Below are positions 11,801-21,600 of a stretch of DNA of 64,000 nt, in pieces. Position 1 is the stretch's first letter; each line of letters starts with the position of its first letter. Origin of the DNA: Oenanthe sinensis (lineage: Eukaryota; Streptophyta; Magnoliopsida; Apiales; Apiaceae); contig JAPMAC010000221.1 in assembly GCA_028671895.1 (NCBI GenBank), positions 4,588,001-4,652,000 on the forward strand, given 5' to 3'. Made by a program: the position numbers and the translations under genes. The notes beneath the pieces were generated by a model. That model did no database searches, had not been told where the DNA came from, and was given only the letters and a program-made list of their open reading frames with translations.

Positions 11801-14272
11801 TTCAGATAAACCCAACGATTCTGATTTTTCAAATTTTTGTTGCCAAGGAGAAGCATTCAGATACTGTACCTGTTCTTCAACCTCTTCCTCTTCAATTGTA
11901 AAATCCCCACGTAGAGCCTTTTCCAGTGTATCATCCATAAGCATGTGTTCAATTTTTACTTGCACAGCAGATTCCACTACATCTACTTTAAAGCATTGCT
12001 CTTCTTCTGTTGGAAATTGCATTGCTTTGAACACATTGAATGTGACATTCTGATCGTGCACTCTCATGGTGAGTTCTCCCTTCTGTACGTCAATCAATGT
12101 CTTTCCCGTTGCCAAGAATGGTCTCCCAAGAATGATAGGGATTTTCTTGTCTTCTTCAAAATCAAGGATGACAAAATCTGCTGGAAAGATTAGTTTGTCG
12201 ACTTTTACCAACACATCTTCGACAATTCCTCGCGGATAAGTGATTGAACGATCCGCCAACTGCAGTGACATGTTAGTTGGCTTCGGCTCAGGAAGACCAA
12301 GTTGTAAGAATATAGAGTATGGCATGAGGTTGATGCTTGCTCCCAAATCGCACAAACATTTGTCGAACGCCAAATTCCCAATTATGCATGGTATAGTGAA
12401 ACTACCAGGATCCTTCAACTTTGGTGGTAACTTCTGCTGCAATACTGCACTACATTCTTCCGTCAAGGCAACAGTGTTTAACTCTTCTAGCTTCAGTTTC
12501 CTAGATAGAATGCCTTTCATGAATTTGGCGTAGCTAGGCATTTGCTCCAGCGCTTCAGCGAAAGGTAAGTTGATGTGTAGTTTCTTAAAAACTTCCAAGA
12601 ATTTAGCAAACTGTTTATCTGATTTTTGCTTCTGAAGCCTTTTAGGGAATGGTGGAGGAGGAAATACTTCCTTGTGAACACTGTCTGTCTCTGAACTGCT
12701 TTTCTCTTCTGAATCAGTTCTTTTTTCCTTAATTGGTTCCTCCTGCGCAACTTTTTCTGCAGAAATTTCCCTCCCGGCAGTAAGATGAGGCGCGCCCGCG
12801 CCTGAGGAAGCGCGCCCGCCCTGCACCTCCTGCCCAGAATGCTGACGTTCTTCGTTTTGTGGAATTTCGACCTCCTGATTGTTCGTAACCCTTCCAGAAC
12901 GCAATGTAATAGCGTGTATTTGTTCCTTGCTTTCTTTCTTGCCTGGGTTAGCCTCTGTGTCACTTGGTAATTGTCCTTGAGGTCTGTGTAGAAGAGCACT
13001 TGCTAGTTGACCAATTTGATTTTCCAATGTCTTCAGCGTTACAGCTTGACTCTTATACATCATTCTCAGTTCCTCCATCTCTAACTTTTCATTTGAGTGC
13101 CCAGGTCCTCCCTGAGATTGTTGATGAAAACCAGGAGGGTTGTATGATTGTCTTGGTGCATAAGATTGTTGAGGAACATAATTGTTAAAAGGCCTTGTTC
13201 CAAATTGCTGACCCTGCGATGGTTGTGGACTGGCATTCTGATTGTTGCTCCAACTGAAGTTAGGATGATTCCTGTTGTTGGGGTGATATGTATTAGGTGC
13301 CGGTTGTGTAGGTTTCTGAAAGTTGCCGACAAAATACGCTGAATCGCTAGAAATAGCACACTGAGTTGTATCATGAGCACCTGCACATAAATCACAAACC
13401 ATAGCGACTTGCTGAATTCCTGCCTTGGATAGTGCGTCCACCTTTATAGATAAAGCCTGTAGTTGAGCTGTTATAGCAGTGGCAGCGTCCATTTCAAACA
13501 CACCTGCAGTTTTACTCTGCGGCAATCGCTGAGTAGGATTCTGATACTCGTTGGCAGCCATCATTTCAATCAAGTCATAAGCTTCTTCATAGCTCTTGGC
13601 CCAAAGAGCTCCTCCAGATGCTGCATCAAGCATAGGTCGTGAATGATTCAATCCATTATAGAAACCATTAATGACCATCCAATCTGGCATCCCATGATGG
13701 GGACACTTTCGAAGCATCTCTTTATACCTTTCCCAAGCCTCACACAACGTTTCTCCAGAATGTTGATTGAACTGTGTAAGAGCATTCCTCATGGCTGCCG
13801 TCTTAGCCATAGGAAAGAATTTAGTCAGAAACTTTTGTGCGAGATCCTCCCAAGTAGTTATAGAACCTGCTGGCAGCGAATGCAACCAGCTCTTTGCCTT
13901 GTCTCGTAGAGAGAATGGAAACAGCCTCAGTTTTATAGCATCTTCAGAAACCCCGTTGGTTTTAAAGGTATCACAGATCTCGATGAAGTCTCTGATATGC
14001 ATATTAGGGTCCTCAGCAGGTGAACCCCCAAACTGCACAGAATTCTGAACCATTTGAATTGTCCCCGGCTTGATTTCGAAATTATTGGCTGCAATAGCCG
14101 GCCTAACAATGCTTGACTGAATGTCATTGATCTTCGGTTGAGAGTAATCCTTAAGAGCTTTCACTGGATCCCCCATTACTATTTCTGGTTCAATTTCTGG
14201 AACTGCAATTCCCTCTTCTTCGTCTAAGTGTTCTTCCAGTTTTTCCTTACTCGATTGAGAACGAGTACGCAT
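8849..14272 (-). CDS. Athila copy A gag-pol polyprotein (1807 aa, intact)
   Basis: One open frame encodes all proteins for replication by reverse transcription. Gag core is at about residues 90-245, with a zinc knuckle CX2CX3HX4C at 293-305. The protease active site reads D-L-G-A-S (642-646), the usual Athila/Tat form. RT has the catalytic F-M-D-D at about 1087-1090. RNase H follows (CDASDFAVGAVLG, YTDHAAIRYLL). Integrase has the HHCC finger (GGHYGG...CDRCQR) and DDE residues in GIDFMGPF (Asp at about 1515), ISDEGSHF and NGQAEVSNRE. No chromodomain is seen at the C-terminus. The start ATG (14272) lies 137 bases inside the primer site. No stops or frameshifts, so this copy is probably competent. 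Glutamine- and asparagine-rich linkers separate gag from protease. Confidence 0.96.
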   Translation of the reverse strand: MRTRSQSSKEKLEEHLDEEEGIAVPEIEPEIVMGDPVKALKDYSQPKINDIQSSIVRPAIAANNFEIKPGTIQMVQNSVQFGGSPAEDPNMHIRDFIEICDTFKTNGVSEDAIKLRLFPFSLRDKAKSWLHSLPAGSITTWEDLAQKFLTKFFPMAKTAAMRNALTQFNQHSGETLCEAWERYKEMLRKCPHHGMPDWMVINGFYNGLNHSRPMLDAASGGALWAKSYEEAYDLIEMMAANEYQNPTQRLPQSKTAGVFEMDAATAITAQLQALSIKVDALSKAGIQQVAMVCDLCAGAHDTTQCAISSDSAYFVGNFQKPTQPAPNTYHPNNRNHPNFSWSNNQNASPQPSQGQQFGTRPFNNYVPQQSYAPRQSYNPPGFHQQSQGGPGHSNEKLEMEELRMMYKSQAVTLKTLENQIGQLASALLHRPQGQLPSDTEANPGKKESKEQIHAITLRSGRVTNNQEVEIPQNEERQHSGQEVQGGRASSGAGAPHLTAGREISAEKVAQEEPIKEKRTDSEEKSSSETDSVHKEVFPPPPFPKRLQKQKSDKQFAKFLEVFKKLHINLPFAEALEQMPSYAKFMKGILSRKLKLEELNTVALTEECSAVLQQKLPPKLKDPGSFTIPCIIGNLAFDKCLCDLGASINLMPYSIFLQLGLPEPKPTNMSLQLADRSITYPRGIVEDVLVKVDKLIFPADFVILDFEEDKKIPIILGRPFLATGKTLIDVQKGELTMRVHDQNVTFNVFKAMQFPTEEEQCFKVDVVESAVQVKIEHMLMDDTLEKALRGDFTIEEEEVEEQVQYLNASPWQQKFEKSESLGLSELRESHQRLKPSIEEAPKLELKPLPNHLRYASLGESSTLPVIIAANLTGPEEEKLLRVLREFKSAIGWTIADIKGISPAYCQHKIPLEEGSKPTVEHQRRLNPLMKEVVKKEIIKWLDAGIIYPISDSAWVSPVQCVPKKGGMTVVTNEKNELIPTRTVTGWRICMDYRKLNKATRKDHFPLPFIDQMLDRLAGHEYFCLLDGYSGYNQICIALEDQEKTTFTCPFGTFAFRRVSFGLCGAPGTFQRCMMAIFSDMIGKTVEVFMDDFSVFGVSFDECLHNLSMVLKRCMETNLVLNWEKCHFMVQEGTILGHKVSRRGLEVDKAKIETIENLPPPTSVRGIRSFLGHAGFYRRFIKDFSKISKPLCKLLEKDVPFKFDDDCMTAFETLKKKLISAPVIIAPDWNEPFAMMCDASDFAVGAVLGQKKDKIFHVIYYASKTLNDAQLNYTTTEKELLAIVYGFEKFRSYLLGTKVTVYTDHAAIRYLLSKKDSKPRLIRWILLLQEFDVEIKDRKGTENQVADHLSRLEDPGKSRDSTLINDSFPDEQLFGVQEEEPWYADIVNYLVSHIVPPELSSAQKKKFMHDVKWFRWDEPYLFKQGADQIIRRCVPYSETEAILRDYHATAYGGHYGGEKTATRILQAGFYWPSLFKDAHQFVTRCDRCQRVGNISKRNEMPLHVMLEVEIFDVWGIDFMGPFISSCNNQYILLAVDYVSKWVEVKALPTNDANVVLNFLHKNIFTRFGTLRVIISDEGSHFCNRKFTNLMARFHINHRVATAYHPQTNGQAEVSNREIKRILEKVVSPSRKDWSLKLDEAVWAYRTAFKTPLGMSPYQLVYGKACHLPAELEHKAYWALQKLNFDYQAAGEKRMVQINEMDEFRLQAYENNKLYKEKVKRWHDRRLTTKVLVPGQLVLLFNSRLRLFPGKLKSRWSGPFVVKTVYPHGAVEIYEKTPDQAFKVNGQRLKPYLGEQVNREAEVAILSTSD

Positions 14273-14415
14273 ACACGATCAATTACCTGAATTCACGTAA
14301 CAAACAAGAACGATTAATAACAAATCTCAGTCAGTGATATCTAACGACCACTGATGATAAGCACATTAACTAAATAAAACAATGAACCGAGTCCCCGGCA
14401 GCGGCGCCAAAAACT
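14273..14415 (-). other. Athila copy A leader with tRNA-Asp-type primer site
   Basis: On the minus strand TGGCGCCGCTGCCGGGG (14409-14393) matches the tRNA-Asp-type primer site typical of Athila-group gypsy elements. Six bases separate it from the LTR. The remaining bases form a short leader before the gag ATG. Confidence 0.9.
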
Positions 14416-15820
14416 TGTTCGCACTTTATTCACGCAAGAGAACGTGGTCACAAGTAATACAGAAATAAGTAGGATTCGTTCCCACAGAGACTCAACTTGC
14501 TTACGTTTAGTTCACTTATACACCAGAGTATGATTAACTACCACTGCTAAGAAAATAACAACTGGAGTTTGATTAAACTAATGCTTAAAACTTAAAGAAT
14601 TACTTATATTAAATAAACATGGGATTTTAACTTCATTAACTATCTCATCTAGAATCTTATGCCTTTTCAACCTAGCATGTGAAAGTGATGATAACTGATC
14701 AGACCCTCTAAACTGATAAACGCCAACTTTCGTTGCACGCATACCATCCTAATGAACATCCACAAAAGATAGAAGTCAAATAGTCAACCACTATACTTAG
14801 TCCCTGTATGTCTATAGAGATTGAAAACATAATGGCTTAAGCACAAGAATCCTTAAAATCACATAGTCAGTGCAAGACGGTTAGAATTACACCACAAATT
14901 AATACATGCTCTTAACACGCAAAAACCTATGCTAGCATGGCATGTTCTAAACCCTAGATCCACTTTCGCATTCACGAGGATTTAACAAACAATCATAAAT
15001 GTTCGCGACGCATTTACAACGAATAAGCTTAACCATACTAGGATATCCATAACAATCACACACTTAGGCATAAAAACAATCAATATCTAGAATCGATAGA
15101 AAAATCCATTAAAACCCCATGACAACGATTAGCCCATAATTGGACTAGCCGACATCATGGGTGCATATGAAAACATAGTAGATAAACAATTAAACATAAA
15201 AGACTGATATTAATTGCAAGAGTAAAAGAAACAACCGATAATCCACGTGTAGAAAATTACAAAAGAAAAATAGCTTGACGGCTCACAAAGTACTCTGCCT
15301 CTTGACTGATAATAAAACCCTACGTGCTTACTTAATTTCCTAGATAGATAATAATAATAATCCTTATGTTTTTATACTAGGTTACATAAAATAATGATCC
15401 ATGGGCTTGCTGCTTCCTGGGCTTCGAAACGGACCAACTGCAGAAAAATCAGCAGCTGGACTCGACTAGAGGGCGGGCGCGCTTGGCAGGGCGCGGGCGC
15501 TCCTACTTAAAAGAGCGCGGGCGCGCTTTCTGAAGGGAGGGCGCGCCTGCTGCTTCTGCCCTGCAGTTGAATTCCTTGAACTTTGCTCCTTTAGCGACTC
15601 GTCTTGCCTTCTTTCGACCTCAACTCAAGCCTTGATCTTCCTCCTTTTAATTCCTAGCTCATGTACCACCAATTTATGCAAATATTCATCAATTCTCCTT
15701 CGCTTGGGAATCTGCACACCAAAAACATAAAACACATCAAAAGACACTAAATACTTGGGCACTAGCGATCAATTTAAGCCAAATTGGAACGTATATAGTG
15801 GACAAAAAAGTCCACTAACA
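14416..15820 (-). repeat. Athila LTR 2 (middle, shared LTR; apparent chimera)
   Basis: 1405 bp. At offset 486 (14902, A) it agrees with LTR 3 and not LTR 1. At offsets 858 (15274, C) and 881 (15297, G) it agrees with LTR 1 and not LTR 3. It serves both copies. Confidence 0.95.
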
Positions 15821-17101
15821 CACCCCCAAACTTAAACCGATGCTTGTCCCCAAGCATAAACAGACTCTAAACCATCTAAGGCAATGCAATGCATGAATGC
15901 AACTACTCTGAAAATGCAAGGACCCCCTCGAACTCACCAAAACCACTCGACAACCCAAAGTCTCAAAGAGATGTGATACATCCGAACAGAGCTTGACCAA
16001 GTCCCCTTATACCGATACTACATGAACAGAAACGTGTGTGTGTGCGATGCTCATCAAATATACTCTGACACTAGATCAAAATCATACCTATTTTTAGCCA
16101 AGACAATCACCTGCTTATAAACAGAATGAGTGGTAAACACTCCATAACATACAAACACCGCCGTCATTCAATTGAGTTAGACAGAGAATCACACTTTATT
16201 GCTAAACCACCACTACGACACATAACACAATACATAGGCTTATTTAACCGTGCAATGGATGAGACCCCTAAAGGCTTATACAATAATACCCATGTAGCGA
16301 GCGTTAGGTTAGTGGATCCCAGACTATAAAAAGCCTTAGGTCACTAGGCACAAAGTCCCCTCGAACTTAATTGCCCGAGTATTAAAGAGCTCACCCTGGT
16401 TAATTTTGCCTCGAATTATTCACATGACTCTTTTTTTTCTTTTTCTTTTTCTTTTTTTTTTCTTTTCTTTTTTTTTTTTTTTAACAGAATCTGGAATGAG
16501 AATTCTCAATTCCAACCCTAGACTACTCATAAAAATATGAGCCGGCTACTAGCCATTTGACGCCTAGCCATACTTGACAAACATTAACAATCAGCATGAA
16601 TCTTTGTTTTCCCCCAAACTTATACTTTGGTATTCGTACATTATCAAGGGAATAACAAACATTCTAGATATAAACATGCGATTAAATCTACAACAACTAA
16701 ATAGGCATGACTCAACCTAGCCCAAAAGCAACCGACGAGACTGTGTAAATAATGTGCTTCTGAAACATGCAAATCAATTTCATAAGGACTGTAAATCATC
16801 CCTCTGCTCATCAATACCACACTCCAATTGACATCGACTTATCAAAAAGAATTAGTTCGTCCGAAGAGATCATGAAATATGCATGCTATGAAATGCAACT
16901 AACACGGATTCATATGATAACCAGAACAAAAATTTTCAAACAAAATGCTCTATATGGACAATTAAAACAAAATGCATGACAAACACTACAACTACATGTC
17001 CTATATGCATCTAACTACAATCTCCATTTCCTACCCCCAAACTATAAAATATTCAATGTCCCCATTGAAGGCAAGAAACGAAGAAAGTGTGCAGAAATAC
17101 C
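15821..17101 (-). other. Athila copy B 3' noncoding region with polypurine tract
   Basis: Duplicate of 5978-7258 shifted by 9843 bases. The polypurine tract is at 15833-15821 on the minus strand. Same content, no gene seen. Confidence 0.85.
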
Positions 17102-18238
17102 TCAATCCTCAGCAGAGTCACCCTCCTCGGGTGAATCCGGTGGTGGATACACGGTGCCAGCTCCATAAATAGGCCAATCGACCTGTACACCTGTAGCCAG
17201 AAAAGCTGCACCAAGAGCCTGAGTCAGGTCAGCCGCAAACCGGCTCTGCCGATCATCAACTGCGTCCATCCGCCGTGCTAACCTCCTAAAATGAGCCTCA
17301 CCCATACCAGCACTAGCCACAGCTGGCGGTGCCCTAGAAGATCCAGCCCTAGCCTCCCTCTGCTGTCTTGGTGGCACTTCACCACCCACAATATACCCCA
17401 AGCCACGGGGATGCGGTACACCACCGTCCCATTCAGGGAGTCGAGCTATCGCCGTCGTGTCAATGACACTCGCAGGAAGTTGCAACTGCTCCTCCGCCGG
17501 CCAGTGAATACCCACATCAACACACAGACGAACAACCACTGAGCCATACGGAATCGCGCCAGTGGTACTGCCCTGCAAGAATCGGATCATGTGCCTGTGG
17601 ATAAGGGAGCCTAGGTCGATGTATCGCCCGCTGAGAATACCCCACAACAAAATAGCCCGATCCACTGTCACCTCATGAGTGTGTGACGATGGCACAATGT
17701 TAGCACACAGAAACAAGTTCCAGGCCTTAGCATACGGGTTCAAAGCCATTGCGGAGAAGGTAACCGGCTCAGTAGAGCCTGCCCTGCGCTTCCAAGTAGT
17801 GCCGGGAACTGTCATATCCCGCAGGATGGCCTCAAGGTCAACCTCCCCACGGGTCTTCAACCCGAAATCTTCCACTCCCTCCTGCGGTGCTGGCAAATTC
17901 AAAACCCTAGTGATGGCGGCAGGAGTATAATCCACAACATACCCTCGAACCGCAGAATACCCATTCTTCTCCTGCTTGGCATTGGCATAGAACTCCCTCA
18001 CGATACTCAATGGTATCGCCTCCGCAGCCTCACACACGGTCTCCCAACCGCGCTCACTAACCATCGCGATTAGAGACCCATCAAGAACACCCGGAATAAA
18101 TCCCCTTTCCTTGACCACAGATTTGGTCATCAACCGTGCAAACTCAACTTGGGCCTCCGGTGAATTGAATTGGGGCACAACTCCCCCACTCGAAGAAGAA
18201 CTTGATGTCCCTGAGCGCCTAGATCTCTTGGGTGCCAT
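17102..18238 (-). CDS. Athila copy B second ORF (378 aa)
   Basis: The translation is identical to the ORF at 7259-8395: basic start, 'putative plant transposon protein'-like domain, acidic tail, no membrane segment seen. It sits between gag-pol copy B and the shared LTR 2. Function unknown. Identity with copy A reflects the recent duplication, not selection. Confidence 0.85.
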   Translation of the reverse strand: MAPKRSRRSGTSSSSSSGGVVPQFNSPEAQVEFARLMTKSVVKERGFIPGVLDGSLIAMVSERGWETVCEAAEAIPLSIVREFYANAKQEKNGYSAVRGYVVDYTPAAITRVLNLPAPQEGVEDFGLKTRGEVDLEAILRDMTVPGTTWKRRAGSTEPVTFSAMALNPYAKAWNLFLCANIVPSSHTHEVTVDRAILLWGILSGRYIDLGSLIHRHMIRFLQGSTTGAIPYGSVVVRLCVDVGIHWPAEEQLQLPASVIDTTAIARLPEWDGGVPHPRGLGYIVGGEVPPRQQREARAGSSRAPPAVASAGMGEAHFRRLARRMDAVDDRQSRFAADLTQALGAAFLATGVQVDWPIYGAGTVYPPPDSPEEGDSAED

Positions 18239-18563
18239 TGATTGAGTTGTAGAAGTGTGAAGAGATGAGATGCAGTGCGTGTATATTTGTATGTATATGT
18301 GTGAATGAGAGATGAAAAGTAAAAATTAGGTCAGGGTTAGGGTGTGTGAAGGCTTATAACAAGTTAGAGTGACTGGGCTTGGGCTAAAAACTGATTTAAA
18401 ACATAAAAGTGCTGATTTCTTTTGTTTTTATAATTTTTATTTTTTTTCGGTTTTTTAACAGCCGCACTCAGGGCGCCCGCGCCTCCCGGAGCGCGCCCGC
18501 GCCTGAGGCTACTGCAATTTTTCATTTTTTTTGTGTTTTTTTTTTTTTTTGTTTTGTTTTGTT

Positions 18564-18606
<43 letters not shown>

Positions 18607-18691
18607 AGAATAAAAATTACCATTCAAGCCGTAGGTTGCCTCCCACGAGCGCTGTCGTTAACGTCATTTAGCCGGACGTTACTTCAGGTCC
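18239..18691 (-). other. Athila copy B spacer between gag-pol and ORF2
   Basis: Duplicate of 8396-8848 with the same poly-T, (TA)n and GC-rich block. No gene seen. Confidence 0.75.
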
Positions 18692-21600
18692 TCAATCCGA
18701 GGTTGACAGAATCGCGACTTCGGCTTCGCGATTTACTTGTTCTCCCAAATACGGCTTCAATCTCTGCCCATTGACTTTAAACGCTTGATCTGGGGTCTTT
18801 TCATAAATCTCCACAGCTCCGTGTGGATACACAGTTTTCACAACAAAGGGTCCTGACCACCTTGACTTAAGTTTTCCTGGAAACAATCGCAGACGAGAGT
18901 TAAATAATAAAACTAATTGACCAGGAACCAATACCTTTGTTGTCAACCGACGATCATGCCATCTTTTCACTTTTTCCTTGTAGAGTTTGTTATTCTCATA
19001 AGCTTGTAGACGAAACTCATCCATTTCATTGATTTGTACCATCCGCTTTTCCCCTGCGGCTTGATAATCAAAATTCAGTTTCTGCAATGCCCAATAAGCC
19101 TTGTGTTCCAGTTCTGCCGGTAGATGACAAGCTTTTCCATAGACTAGTTGATATGGTGACATCCCCAAAGGTGTTTTGAACGCAGTTCGGTAGGCCCACA
19201 CAGCTTCATCCAGTTTTAAAGACCAATCCTTCCGCGAAGGACTTACCACTTTTTCCAGAATGCGTTTGATCTCACGGTTTGATACTTCAGCTTGGCCATT
19301 TGTTTGAGGGTGGTATGCTGTCGCCACCCGATGGTTGATGTGGAATCTTGCCATCAGGTTAGTGAACTTTCGATTGCAAAAGTGAGAACCCTCATCGCTG
19401 ATAATGACCCTTAGAGTCCCAAATCTGGTGAAAATGTTCTTGTGAAGGAAGTTGAGCACTACATTGGCATCATTAGTTGGAAGTGCCTTGACCTCCACCC
19501 ATTTGGAGACGTAATCCACAGCTAGCAAGATGTATTGGTTATTGCAAGATGAAATGAATGGGCCCATGAAGTCGATTCCCCATACATCAAAAATCTCCAC
19601 CTCTAGCATTACATGAAGGGGCATCTCATTCCTTTTTGAAATGTTGCCTACTCGCTGGCAACGATCACATCTGGTTACAAACTGATGAGCATCCTTGAAT
19701 AGTGATGGCCAATAAAATCCTGCCTGCAGAATACGAGTAGCTGTCTTTTCACCTCCATAATGGCCCCCATAAGCCGTGGCATGATAATCCCTCAGAATAG
19801 CTTCAGTCTCACTATATGGTACACACCTTCTGATAATCTGATCAGCCCCTTGTTTAAACAGATATGGCTCATCCCAACGAAACCACTTTACATCATGCAT
19901 GAATTTCTTCTTTTGGGCTGACGACAATTCGGGTGGAACAATATGACTCACAAGATAATTCACAATATCCGCATACCATGGTTCTTCTTCTTGTACTCCA
20001 AACAGTTGTTCATCCGGAAATGAGTCATTGATGAGAGTACTGTCTCGTGATTTACCAGGATCTTCCAATCGTGAGAGGTGATCAGCTACCTGATTTTCGG
20101 TCCCTTTTCTATCTTTGATCTCCACGTCGAATTCTTGAAGTAGGAGAATCCATCGAATCAGGCGGGGTTTAGAATCCTTCTTGGAGAGCAGATACCTAAT
20201 TGCTGCGTGGTCAGTATACACCGTCACTTTCGTACCAAGCAAGTATGATCTGAATTTTTCAAAGCCATATACAATGGCTAGCAGCTCCTTCTCTGTGGTT
20301 GTGTAATTCAATTGCGCATCATTGAGTGTCTTGCTTGCATAGTAGATAACATGAAAAATCTTGTCTTTCTTTTGACCAAGAACAGCCCCTACTGCAAAAT
20401 CGCTAGCATCACACATCATAGCAAAAGGTTCATTCCAATCTGGGGCGATGATCACAGGTGCTGAAATCAACTTCTTCTTCAATGTCTCAAAGGCTGTCAT
20501 ACAATCATCATCGAATTTGAAGGGAACATCCTTCTCCAACAGCTTACACAAAGGTTTGGAAATTTTGGAGAAGTCCTTGATGAATCTTCTGTAGAAACCT
20601 GCATGACCGAGGAAACTACGAATTCCTCTCACTGAAGTAGGCGGTGGAAGATTTTCAATTGTCTCTATTTTTGCTTTATCCACTTCCAGTCCTCGACGTG
20701 ACACCTTGTGTCCAAGAATAGTTCCTTCTTGTACCATGAAATGGCATTTCTCCCAGTTGAGAACCAGATTAGTCTCCATGCATCTTTTCAGAACCATGCT
20801 AAGATTGTGTAGACATTCGTCAAAAGAAACCCCAAATACTGAAAAATCATCCATGAAGACTTCCACTGTCTTACCAATCATGTCTGAAAAAATTGCCATC
20901 ATGCACCTCTGAAAAGTGCCAGGTGCACCACATAACCCGAATGAAACCCTTCGAAAAGCGAAGGTACCAAACGGACATGTAAATGTTGTCTTCTCCTGAT
21001 CCTCTAGAGCAATGCAGATCTGATTGTAACCCGAATATCCATCCAGAAGGCAAAAGTATTCATGGCCGGCCAGTCGGTCTAGCATTTGATCAATGAAAGG
21101 AAGAGGGAAGTGATCCTTCCTAGTAGCTTTGTTCAGCTTCCTGTAATCCATGCAGATTCTCCAGCCAGTTACTGTCCGCGTAGGAATGAGCTCGTTCTTT
21201 TCGTTAGTTACCACCGTCATGCCTCCTTTCTTTGGCACACATTGAACTGGACTCACCCAAGCACTGTCAGAAATAGGATAGATAATCCCTGCATCCAACC
21301 ACTTAATAATTTCCTTCTTCACTACTTCCTTCATGAGTGGATTGAGCCTTCTCTGATGTTCCACTGTTGGCTTACTACCTTCTTCCAGCGGAATCTTATG
21401 CTGGCAATAGGCAGGGCTGATTCCTTTAATGTCTGCAATGGTCCACCCAATGGCTGATTTGAATTCCCTGAGAACCCTTAACAGCTTTTCTTCTTCAGGA
21501 CCTGTAAGGTTAGCAGCAATAATCACAGGTAAAGTAGATGATTCCCCAAGAGAAGCATACCTTAAGTGATTAGGCAATGGTTTGAGCTCTAGCTTTGGTG

